DNA of 21,738 nt, from NCBI GenBank assembly GCA_040081555.1, contig JBEBGG010000057.1:1-21738 (forward strand). Direction: 5' to 3'. The DNA is from CADEEX01 sp040081555. Lineage in GTDB: Bacteria; Acidobacteriota; Vicinamibacteria; Vicinamibacterales; CAVVIG01. Position numbers and translations under genes: made by a program. Every line of letters begins with the position of its first letter. The first letter of the stretch is position 1. The notes beneath the pieces are model-generated. The model made no database searches, was not told where the DNA came from, and worked only from the letters and a program-made list of their open reading frames with translations. This document shows, piece by piece, positions 14,332 to 21,377 of the stretch.

Positions 14332-15936
14332 CTACTGCGGCTGAGCTTTGTCTTTCACGTACCCAACGATCCCGAAGTTCAGCTGCGTACCGACCTTCGG
14401 GTCGGCTCCGAGAGACTCCAGGAGCGCGGCGGTCTCTGGATATCGGACGAAGGTGCCGCTGTACAGATGACCATTGGCGGCCAGCAGCGGAGTCTGATCC
14501 GCCCAGTTAACGGCGTTGATGTTGGCGCCGCTTTCAACCAGGAACTTAACGATCTTGTTTGACGCGTGATAGACGGCCGCGTGCAGGGCCGTTTCTCCGA
14601 ACTTGTTCGAGGCATTGATATTGCCGCCCATCTCAACCGCCAGCTTAATCGCCTCAATGGCCCGCCCCTCGTCCCACGAGTAGTACTGGACGAATGCGAA
14701 CATGTCTGTCAAGGAACGCTTGCCTAGACCCGCAGCCAGCATAATTGCCGTCGTGCCGTCGGCGGCGGTCTGAGTGGGCTTGGCCCCGCGAGCGGCAAGC
14801 AGCCGCATCATCGGCACATTGACCGCCTTCGCGGCCTGCATAAACGGGGTGGCGCCGACCTGACTCAGGCGACCGGCCACGAGTTCCGGGTTATACGGGA
14901 TGAACGCGGCGGACAGGCGCAGTGGCATCGTGACCCCGGCGTTGGGATCGGCCCCCTTGTCCAGCAGTTTTGTCGCGACCTCGATCTGACCAGTGATGCT
15001 GGCGGCGTGCAGCGCGGTGTAGCCCGGCGCCGAGACGTTCGGGTCAGCGCCATGATCCAGCAACATCAATGCGACCTCAGGCTGATGCTTGACGATGGCG
15101 ACGATCAAAGGCGTGGCGCCGTCGGCTGCGGCTTTGTTGACATCGGCTCCGGCCGCCACCAGCGCGCGCGCAGTCTCGAGGTCCCCTGACATCGCCGCGT
15201 GTAGCAACGGCGTAAACCCGCCTTCAGGGCGCGGCGGATCGTAGTCGCCGTCCTTCGCCAACTGGGCAACGGCGATCGCCTGGTTCTTGTTGACGAGCCT
15301 CGGGGCCTCTTCGGAATCGGCAGGCCTCATGCCCCGCCGCCCGGCCTTGACGACCGATTCGGTGCTGGCATTGACATCGGCGCCGACCTCGATCAACAGC
15401 TTGGCGACGGCGGAGTGTTTCTGGGCCGTGGCAAACATCAGCGGCGTATCGCCAAGCCTCGTCTTGGCGTTGACATCGGCGCCAGCACCGGTCAGCCGTT
15501 TGACCACCGGAACGCTGCCGGACCTGGCGGCTAGCGTCAGCGCCGTCTCACCGCTCTTGTCCCTGCTCACCGCGGCCTTCGCCCCGGCCTTCAGCAGTTT
15601 CTCGGTCATCGCCTCGCTGCCGTTGATCGCAGCCAGCATCAAGGGCGTGACACCCAACTGGTTCGGCAAGTTGACATCCGCCCCGGCGGCGATCAGCAGA
15701 TCGGCCACCGCCAAATCGTCCCAGTGGGCGGCCCACGCCACAGCCGTGGCACCGTCCGGCGATGGGGCATTGACCGGCGCCTTCTGCTTAATGAGCTGGC
15801 GAACGACGTCCACCTGCCGCTCCCGGGCGGCGGTGACCATGCGACGATCCGCATCTTGGGCAAACGCGGGCACGAGAAGACCTTGCGTCAACAATGCCCA
15901 CAAAGCCGCCGCGACGGTGACAGTCCTCGACCTCAT
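14332..15936 (-). CDS. exported ankyrin-repeat protein
   Basis: A 534-residue protein with a Sec signal peptide (1-26, ending VPAFA) and about 12 ankyrin repeats, recognisable from recurring TPLMLAA / LLxxGADVN units. Inserts interrupt the array after repeat 5 (about 25 residues with RRGMRPADSEEAP), after repeat 8 (SAAFIPYNPELVAG) and within repeat 10 (FAFVQYYSWDEG), so the solenoid has projecting loops. The start at 15936 has AGGAGG at 15944-15949 and opens onto the signal peptide; the frame continues to 16068 but that extension has no ribosome binding site. Ankyrin arrays bind proteins; being exported and 44 nt ahead of the DUF1592 gene, it may be a scaffold or inhibitor of that heme protein or of the DUF1552 product (inference). 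Confidence 0.88.
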   Translation of the reverse strand: MRSRTVTVAAALWALLTQGLLVPAFAQDADRRMVTAARERQVDVVRQLIKQKAPVNAPSPDGATAVAWAAHWDDLAVADLLIAAGADVNLPNQLGVTPLMLAAINGSEAMTEKLLKAGAKAAVSRDKSGETALTLAARSGSVPVVKRLTGAGADVNAKTRLGDTPLMFATAQKHSAVAKLLIEVGADVNASTESVVKAGRRGMRPADSEEAPRLVNKNQAIAVAQLAKDGDYDPPRPEGGFTPLLHAAMSGDLETARALVAAGADVNKAAADGATPLIVAIVKHQPEVALMLLDHGADPNVSAPGYTALHAASITGQIEVATKLLDKGADPNAGVTMPLRLSAAFIPYNPELVAGRLSQVGATPFMQAAKAVNVPMMRLLAARGAKPTQTAADGTTAIMLAAGLGKRSLTDMFAFVQYYSWDEGRAIEAIKLAVEMGGNINASNKFGETALHAAVYHASNKIVKFLVESGANINAVNWADQTPLLAANGHLYSGTFVRYPETAALLESLGADPKVGTQLNFGIVGYVKDKAQPQ

Positions 15937-16080
15937 CACTCTGCCTCCTCGATTACGGTTTCTAGCCATCCGGATACCATCAAATGCCGTCCACGAATGC
16001 CAATCGCCGCCGCGCGGTATCGTAGGCGCAATCGGTACACCCAAGGATAATCCCTCTGAGACCTTCAAGGTCGCAACAAT

Positions 16081-16103
16081 GTGTCACACCGAAGGTGAGA
16101 CAC
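16081..16103 (-). terminator. possible terminator after the small exported-protein gene
   Basis: GTGTCACAC (16081-16089) and GTGAGACAC (16095-16103) form a 9-bp stem with one A-A mismatch and a 5-nt loop. On the minus strand it begins about 20 nt past the stop at 16124 and is followed by ATTGTTGCG, a weak U-rich tail. The ankyrin operon starts about 145 nt further on, so its promoter must lie between. Confidence 0.4.
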
Positions 16104-16123
16104 TGGCCGCGCCTCCGCGTCGG

Positions 16124-16600
16124 CTACTCGGGCAGCGCACATTCCCCGTAATACTGCTCGGGCCTCGAAGTGTAGCCGGGCATGCTGATGAGCGTGTATT
16201 CGTGGCGCGTGTGCACGGCCTGCACCTTTCCCGGCCGGGATTCCCTGGGGAAAAGCGTGGTCACGTAGAGCGGGCCATCCTTAAAAGACTGAACCAGGTG
16301 AAGGTTGCCGCTCGACAGGCGGACGATGATGTCGAAGTCACCGAACGCGCCGACCAACCGGGCCGTTCCGTCGTCGAGCCTGATCTGGTCGAACGCCATC
16401 TTCAGAGTGGCCGGGCGAGCCTTAGCCGACGACTCGCTGCCAGTCCAATTGCCGGTGGCCATCGCCGTAAATGCGCAGGTCAGGCTCTTCGCAGACGCAA
16501 AGCGGTCCTCGAGCGACTGAGCGGACACGTCCCACACCCCGAGCAGCGGCAGCCCCAGAAGGATCACCAGCATCGCGCGGCACGCGCTCATCTTGGTCAT
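16124..16600 (-). CDS. small exported protein of unknown function
   Basis: A 158-residue protein with a signal peptide (about 1-27, DVSA cleavage) and a beta-rich mature part. I do not recognise the family. The mature chain has two Cys, Cys42 (SLTCAF) and Cys154 (YGECALPE), placed near its two ends as if joined by a disulfide. The middle reads as alternating strands (TLKMAFDQIRLDDGTARLVG, then FDIIVRLSSGNLHLVQSF), which suggests a compact beta sandwich or lipocalin-like fold. The start at 16600 has GGAGG at 16611-16615; an in-frame ATG at 16624 lacks one. Upstream by 136 nt is the NHL propeller gene, with a strong hairpin between them. Confidence 0.72.
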   Translation of the reverse strand: MTKMSACRAMLVILLGLPLLGVWDVSAQSLEDRFASAKSLTCAFTAMATGNWTGSESSAKARPATLKMAFDQIRLDDGTARLVGAFGDFDIIVRLSSGNLHLVQSFKDGPLYVTTLFPRESRPGKVQAVHTRHEYTLISMPGYTSRPEQYYGECALPE

Positions 16601-16625
16601 CGTTCTCTCTCCTCCGAAGGGCACA

Positions 16626-16659
16626 CACAGGAGCCGGTGCCGGTGGCACCGGCCCTGTG
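16626..16659 (-). terminator. strong bulged hairpin between NHL gene and small exported-protein gene
   Basis: An outer 6-bp stem (CACAGG/CCTGTG) and an inner perfect 8-bp stem (CCGGTGCC/GGCACCGG) close a GGT loop, with AG opposite C bulged between the stems. It lies 77 nt after the NHL stop and ends only about 10 nt before the GGAGG of the next gene. It may end the NHL transcript, or act as a leader hairpin that limits read-through or ribosome access. There is no U-run. Confidence 0.55.
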
Positions 16660-16736
16660 CGAACGCGCCGAAGTGGTCGGGGCCGCTCCGTCAATCATGG
16701 ATCTCACGAATGCGGACGACGCCCGACCACTGACGG

Positions 16737-17858
16737 CTATTTGCCTGCGCTGGGGCTGAACTTCTGGACGCGACGTCCGTCCAGAGTTTCGGCCACGAAC
16801 AAGTTGCCCTTGGAGTCGATGGCGATGCTATGCGGCGACTCGAACTGACCGGCCCAGCGTCCGCGGTGGCCAAACGAGCTGACCACCTCGAGCGTGTCCC
16901 GACGCAGCGTATGGACGCGGTGGGTCGCACCGTCGACCAAGAAGATGAACGTCTGCTGAGGATCGGTCGAGAACGAGATATCCCACGGCGTGCCGCCAGT
17001 CGAACCATCAGCCAGACGAGCGTCGATCAGTTTGTCCTTGATGAAAGTACCGTTCTTCTGGAACACCTGAATACGCTGATTGCCACGGTCGCAAATGTAG
17101 ACCTGGCCGTCGACGGCGATCACCGCACAATGCGGCGTGTCGAACTGCTTGCTCGGCGGCCCTGTCCGGCTAAACCGGGCGACCGGCCCATCGTCGGGAC
17201 GCTCTCCGAACGCCCCCCAGTGACGCTTGTAGGCGCCAGTGGTGGCATCGACAACGATGACCCGGCGATTGGTATAGCCGTCGGTGATGTACGCCTCGTT
17301 GGTGCTGGGATCGACGGCGATGTCGGTGGGCTGGCCAAGCCGGGTCTTGCTATTGCTACCCTCGAGACCCTCTCCGAACTTGCCGACCTGCAGCAAGAAC
17401 TTGCCGGCGGGCGTGAACTTGAGAATATGGGCGTTGCCATGGGTCAAGACCGACTTGGAATCATAGGGGAGGCCGCCGCCGAAGCCGACCCAGACGTTAT
17501 CTTTGTTGTCGACGTAGAGGCCGTGCAGCTGGTTGCCCCACTCAAATCCCTCTCCGCTCTTGCCGCCCCAGCTCTGAATCAGGTTTCCTGCGGGGTCGAA
17601 CGCGAGCACCGGCGGCGTCTTGTCCGCCCCTACCTGGCTGGCCGGGCGGTGAGTGATCCAGACGTTATCTTTCGAATCGACCGCCACGCCCACGACGTTG
17701 CCCACGACCCAGTCGTTTGGGAGATCCTTGGGCCACGATGAGTCATATCGGAATACGGGCGGTTTCGGGCCGGACGACGATCGCTGGGCTTGACCGACAG
17801 CAGTAATCATCAGTACTGCGGCCAGGCCGACGACGGTGCTCAAAATGATTCGCTTCAT
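16737..17858 (-). CDS. exported NHL-repeat six-bladed beta-propeller protein
   Basis: A 373-residue protein with a Sec signal peptide (1-24, VGQAQ). At least five NHL-type blades are seen, for example VAVDSKDNVWI (58-68), LYVDNKDNVWV (114-124), IAVDPSTNEAYITDGYTNRRV (180-200), VYICDRGNQRIQVF (253-266) and IAIDSKGNLFVAE (345-357). The fold is that of peptidyl-alpha-hydroxyglycine lyases and streptogramin lyases, but also of many non-enzymatic binding proteins, so no reaction is assigned. The ATG at 17858 has AGAGGAGAG directly upstream. It is the first gene of the minus-strand block and is divergent from the lipoprotein/SGNH pair. Confidence 0.82.
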   Translation of the reverse strand: MKRIILSTVVGLAAVLMITAVGQAQRSSSGPKPPVFRYDSSWPKDLPNDWVVGNVVGVAVDSKDNVWITHRPASQVGADKTPPVLAFDPAGNLIQSWGGKSGEGFEWGNQLHGLYVDNKDNVWVGFGGGLPYDSKSVLTHGNAHILKFTPAGKFLLQVGKFGEGLEGSNSKTRLGQPTDIAVDPSTNEAYITDGYTNRRVIVVDATTGAYKRHWGAFGERPDDGPVARFSRTGPPSKQFDTPHCAVIAVDGQVYICDRGNQRIQVFQKNGTFIKDKLIDARLADGSTGGTPWDISFSTDPQQTFIFLVDGATHRVHTLRRDTLEVVSSFGHRGRWAGQFESPHSIAIDSKGNLFVAETLDGRRVQKFSPSAGK

Positions 17859-18037
17859 GCGCTCTCCTCTAGTCTCTAGTCTTGGAATTCCCGGTGGGCC
17901 GCGGCTGTGGGCGACAGGAGGGTACTACCAGGGCTGTTCAGTGGTGGCAAAGATTCCCGAGAACCAGCGGGCGTATCCTCAGACCGCCTCAGGACCAAAA
18001 AAAACAAAACTTCACCGCACTTTTCTTAGGCGATTCC

Positions 18038-18091
18038 GGCGCGCATCGTAACATCGATTCAACGCGGTTCCGCGGCGCGCACAATAACATC
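18038..18091 (+). repeat. imperfect 18-bp direct repeat, 36-bp spacing
   Basis: GGCGCGCATCGTAACATC (18038-18055) recurs as GGCGCGCACAATAACATC (18074-18091), 15 of 18 positions alike. The second copy overlaps the left arm of the dyad at 18080-18105. Spacing of 36 bp, close to three and a half helical turns, suggests paired protein sites (inference). Confidence 0.45.
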
Positions 18092-18105
18092 AACATCTTA
18101 TTGTG
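18080..18105. promoter_or_regulatory. operator-like dyad CACAATAA-N10-TTATTGTG
   Basis: A perfect 8-bp inverted repeat with a 10-bp centre, 26 bp overall, AT-rich within GC-rich surroundings. Size and symmetry fit a binding site for a dimeric transcription factor. It lies 216 bp before the lipoprotein start at 18321 and 222 bp from the NHL start. As an RNA hairpin it would be weak because of the 10-nt loop, so DNA binding is the better reading. Confidence 0.45.
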
Positions 18106-18320
18106 GACACCTAAATCCGCAATCCAATATTTTGTTCAAGGGAACAGGGGTCGACGTTGCGGAGAGCGGACCCGTCCCCTGGCTCCCGGCGGAGCCCCGG
18201 TGGTCTGTGATATCTTTCGCCACGTTCTACTTTGGGCACGCTTTCCCGGTCCGTCGGTACGATGGGATTCTGGAAGTTGATCCCGTGCCTGAGCACATCA
18301 CGAGCGGGAGAATTGTTCGT

Positions 18321-19343
18321 ATGACTCATCGGACTTGGATGGCGCGAGCCTTGGTGGTCGCCGCGGCCGCCGCGGCCGGCTCCTCCGCAATCGCCTGCAA
18401 CGCAGGCCCAGCCAAGGAATCGGCGACCCAGCCCAATTCCTGGAAAGCGCCGCGCACGTCCTGGGGGCACCCGGACCTCCAGGGCCTGTGGTCCAATGCC
18501 ACGACGACGCCCCTCGAGCGACCCGCCGCACTCAAAGACAAGGTTGTCCTCTCCGACCAGGAATTCGCGCAGACGGACGCCGCGACAGCAAAGAGCCGCA
18601 ACACCGATCAGGCCCCCCGCGCTGGCGACCCCGGAACATACAACGAGTTTTGGTGGGAGCGCGGAAATCTGCTGAAGCAGACGTCGCTCATCGTGGACCC
18701 CACCGATGGCCGGGTGCCGCCTTTGACCCCCGAAGGGAAACGAAGAGTCGAGGTCTTGACGCAGTCGCGGCAGGGGCGCGGCCCGTCGGACTCGTGGGAA
18801 GACCGCAACCTGCACGAACGCTGCATCCTTTACCATGGCGTTCCACCCTTGCCCACTGGTTACAACAACAACTACCAGATTGCTCAGACACCGGACTTCG
18901 TCGCCATCCGTTCCGAGATGCTGTCCGAGACCCGGTTGATTCCTCTCGACGGCCGGCCACATCTGCAGCCGGGCGTGCGGCAGTGGATGGGCGACCCGCG
19001 CGGCCACTGGGAGGGCGACACGCTGGTTGTCGAGTCGACCAACTTCACGAGCGCTGCCGGTGGACTCTATGAACTTGGCAGCGTCGCGCACCTTCTAGGC
19101 ACAGGCGAGACCCTCCGTATCGTCGAACGATTCACCCGCGTCAACAAAGACACCATCGACTATCGCTTCACTGTCGAAGATCCGTCGATGTTCACGCAGC
19201 CGTGGACCGGCGCCATCCCGATGACCACCTTCGAGGGACCTATCTACGAGTACGCATGCCACGAAGGTAACTACGCCCTGGAAGGCATGTTGAAAGGTGC
19301 TCGGCTCGACGAGCAGACGGCCCGACCGCGGAGCAAGAAGTGA
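18321..19343 (+). CDS. exported lipoprotein-like protein, uncharacterised acidobacterial-type family
   Basis: A 340-residue protein with an Ala-rich signal sequence and Cys26 in SSAIAC, a permissible though not classic lipobox, so outer-membrane or periplasmic lipidation is possible. The mature chain opens with TSWGHPDLQGLWSNATTTPLERP and contains NNNYQIAQTP, GDPRGHWEGDTLVVESTNF and ETLRIVERFTR. This order recurs in a large family that I recall from Acidobacteriota genomes, with no established function. The ATG at 18321 has GGGAG 10 nt upstream. Its stop overlaps the start of the SGNH hydrolase gene (GTGA at 19340-19343), so the two are translated together and probably act together. Confidence 0.78.
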   Translation: MTHRTWMARALVVAAAAAAGSSAIACNAGPAKESATQPNSWKAPRTSWGHPDLQGLWSNATTTPLERPAALKDKVVLSDQEFAQTDAATAKSRNTDQAPRAGDPGTYNEFWWERGNLLKQTSLIVDPTDGRVPPLTPEGKRRVEVLTQSRQGRGPSDSWEDRNLHERCILYHGVPPLPTGYNNNYQIAQTPDFVAIRSEMLSETRLIPLDGRPHLQPGVRQWMGDPRGHWEGDTLVVESTNFTSAAGGLYELGSVAHLLGTGETLRIVERFTRVNKDTIDYRFTVEDPSMFTQPWTGAIPMTTFEGPIYEYACHEGNYALEGMLKGARLDEQTARPRSKK

Positions 19344-20584
19344 CGACGCTGGTGGCGCGTTACGCGCGCGGAATCGCGGCAGCAAGCGCTCTGGCACTTG
19401 GGCTCACCGCGAGCCCTGCCCGACTCGCCGGGCAAAATCGAAACGAGGCCGGGTGGATCACTGCGTGGTCCACATCGCATCACACGCTCGGCACGACCAC
19501 GATCAGCAACGCGACGGTGCGTCTGATCGCGCGAGTCGATGCCTCCGGCAGTGCGCTGCGCATTCGCCTGGATAATCCGTTCGGCTCAGCGCCGCTGACC
19601 ATCGCCTCGGCCTACGTCGGGAGCCGCAAGCAAGGGGCCGCGCTGATCCCCGGCTCGAATCGACAGGTGCTGTTCGGCGCCGCCGCGGGCGTGACCATTC
19701 CGGTCGGTGGCAGTGTCGCCAGCGATCCCGTCAACATGCCGGTGACGGCGGGCGAGGATCTGGCGGTCAGCCTGTATGTACCCGCGCTCGATGTCAAACC
19801 GAGTCAGCATACTCTCGGCTTCACGACCTCCTACCTGAGCGCACCAGCTTCAGGTAACGTCGCTGCCGACGAGAGGCGAGATGCCTTCACGGAGAATACG
19901 ACTTCGCTCTTTTGGCTGAAGGCGATCGACATTCGAGGTTCATCCAGCCCGGGCACCATTGTCGCCTTCGGCGATTCGATCACCGACGGTAATTGCTCGA
20001 CCGTGGACGGTCATGACCGATGGGTCGACTGGCTGTCGGTTCAGTTCGACATGGTCGATGGCGCCGCTGGGAAATCCAGGAAAGCGATTGTCAATGAAGG
20101 TATCAGCGGCAACACCATCGGCCGCCAGGGCCTGCAGCCACCGCCGGACAGTCCGCCTGGTCTCGAACGTCTCGACCGTGACGTGCTATCGCATCAGGGC
20201 GTGACCGACGTCATCCTCTTCATGGCGACCAATGACATCCGCCGCGAGTCGACCGCCGCGCAGGTCATTGCCGGCCTCACTGAAATCACCACCCGAATCA
20301 AGGCGCGCGGCCCGCGCGTTATCGGAGTCACCATCATTCCACGTCACAACAACACCACCAACTCGCCGTGGGACGCCAAGAAATCGGCGATTCGCCGAGA
20401 AGTGAATAAGTGGATCCGGGAGCGCGCACCGTTTGATGGGGTCATCGACTTCGATGCCGTGGTTCGAGACCCGGCAGACGCCGACAGGATTCGCCCGGTA
20501 TTCAACTGCGACGAAATCCACCCGACGCCGCTTGGCTACTACGAAATGGGACGCTCGGTCCCGCTCAGCCTGTTTCGTCGCTAG
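19340..20584 (+). CDS. exported SGNH/GDSL-family hydrolase
   Basis: A 414-residue esterase-like enzyme with a Sec signal peptide (about 1-31, LAGQ). Residues about 36-170 are a beta-rich N-terminal domain (SALRIRLDNPFG ... VSLYVPAL) typical of two-domain SGNH hydrolases. Catalytic blocks are GDSIT (Ser213), NEGISGNT (Gly257 region), ATNDI (Asn298) and DEIHP (Asp391, His394), so the Ser-Asp-His triad and oxyanion residues are intact. Likely substrates are ester groups on polysaccharides or other extracellular polymers; sequence alone does not decide. The GTG start at 19340 has GGAG at 19330-19333 and overlaps the stop of the upstream lipoprotein-like gene. Confidence 0.87.
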   Translation: MTTLVARYARGIAAASALALGLTASPARLAGQNRNEAGWITAWSTSHHTLGTTTISNATVRLIARVDASGSALRIRLDNPFGSAPLTIASAYVGSRKQGAALIPGSNRQVLFGAAAGVTIPVGGSVASDPVNMPVTAGEDLAVSLYVPALDVKPSQHTLGFTTSYLSAPASGNVAADERRDAFTENTTSLFWLKAIDIRGSSSPGTIVAFGDSITDGNCSTVDGHDRWVDWLSVQFDMVDGAAGKSRKAIVNEGISGNTIGRQGLQPPPDSPPGLERLDRDVLSHQGVTDVILFMATNDIRRESTAAQVIAGLTEITTRIKARGPRVIGVTIIPRHNNTTNSPWDAKKSAIRREVNKWIRERAPFDGVIDFDAVVRDPADADRIRPVFNCDEIHPTPLGYYEMGRSVPLSLFRR

Positions 20585-20602
20585 AGCGTTCCCATCGTCT
20601 AC

Positions 20603-20618
20603 GCGTCAGCGCTGACGC
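20603..20618. terminator. 16-bp perfect palindrome between convergent genes
   Basis: GCGTCAGCGCTGACGC is fully self-complementary and can form a 6-bp stem with a GCGC loop. It lies between the SGNH stop (20584, plus) and the cytochrome stop codon (20618-20620, minus), touching the latter. On the plus strand it is followed by TATTT, so a weak intrinsic terminator for the SGNH transcript is plausible; a protein-binding palindrome is the alternative. Confidence 0.4.
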
Positions 20619-21229
20619 TATTTGGCCTTGGGCGCGTTCTTGAGCAATTCATCCTGGTCGGGATACCAGAACTTCAGGTGGCAGTTCTCGCACGCCGTGT
20701 CTACCGCATCGTTGGCTGGCGCGAAGTCCTCGGTACGTTTGGCATCGGCGGCCTTCACCGCCAGAAGAGCTGCGTCGCGGTAATCCACAACGAACTTGTT
20801 CCAGGCCGTACGCTCTTTTGCCACTCTGACTTCGATTTCCGCGGGCGACAGTTCTCCGTCGGCGTGCTCGTTGGCAAAGAGCGCAACGGCCATGGGTCGT
20901 CCCGGCATCATCAAGAGATTTGCGCCCTCCACCATGAGCGCCGCATTTCTTCGAACGACCGCCCACTCTCGATCATTCTTGGGCGCGGTCTCCACGGTTC
21001 CCGTGGGCGTGACCTCCGACGACACGGCCTTGAATACCAGCTTTGACGCCGGGTCGATCACCCCGAGCATCACGTCCTGCACTGTTGCGACGGCTCGAGC
21101 CGGCGCACCGCCAGCCGGGCGAGGCGCAGCGGGTTTGGCTGCCGTGGTCGCCGGCGACTGCTGCGCCGTTGCGACCATTCCAAGCAACCCTGTCGTGGCG
21201 CACACGATGAGCACGCGGACCTTTTGCAT
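20618..21229 (-). CDS. exported monoheme cytochrome c, C-terminal heme (cytochrome c'-like)
   Basis: A 203-residue protein with a Sec signal peptide (1-23, ATAQQ), a Pro/Ala-rich linker (25-47) and a helical domain ending in the single heme motif CENCH (180-184) followed by LKFWYPDQ. The layout matches the cytochrome c'-like protein at 943-1446, including the identical CENCH, with a Trp and hydrophobic residues before the heme. The family expectation is a periplasmic electron carrier or gas-binding heme protein. Candidate distal residues are Met108, Met109 and Met113. The start at 21229 has GGAGG at 21234-21238; the in-frame extension to 21568 is Arg-rich and not protein-like. It follows the aldo/keto reductase gene by about 150 nt and is convergent with the SGNH gene. 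Confidence 0.82.
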   Translation of the reverse strand: MQKVRVLIVCATTGLLGMVATAQQSPATTAAKPAAPRPAGGAPARAVATVQDVMLGVIDPASKLVFKAVSSEVTPTGTVETAPKNDREWAVVRRNAALMVEGANLLMMPGRPMAVALFANEHADGELSPAEIEVRVAKERTAWNKFVVDYRDAALLAVKAADAKRTEDFAPANDAVDTACENCHLKFWYPDQDELLKNAPKAK

Positions 21230-21377
21230 TATTCCTCCAGCGACCGAAGTGACGCCCCGCGGGTCGCGTCTCTCGATGCTACTCCGACGCGCTTCCCTCC
21301 GCCAACGGGCTTCGCGGCTCTGAGAATCCTGATTCACGCGCTGACGACGGTGGCGCGCCGCCGGCGCTGGTCGCGCG

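Larger units (their letters stand above)
17859..18320. other. 462-bp divergent intergenic region with operator-like repeats
   Basis: No gene is supported here; an in-frame extension of the lipoprotein gene back to 18132 has no ribosome binding site and would bury the signal peptide. The region is lower in GC than its surroundings between 17996 and 18135 and includes an A-rich run (17997-18010). It carries an imperfect 18-bp direct repeat and a perfect 8-bp dyad, listed separately. It must drive both the NHL gene (minus) and the lipoprotein/SGNH pair (plus). Confidence 0.55.

Noticed and set aside
15287..16759. 490-codon open frame on the plus strand
   Set aside because: It lies antisense to the ankyrin and small exported-protein genes, spans their intergenic gap, has no ribosome binding site and reads as Ala/Ser/Arg-rich mirror sequence. 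GC-rich genes commonly leave such long antisense frames.
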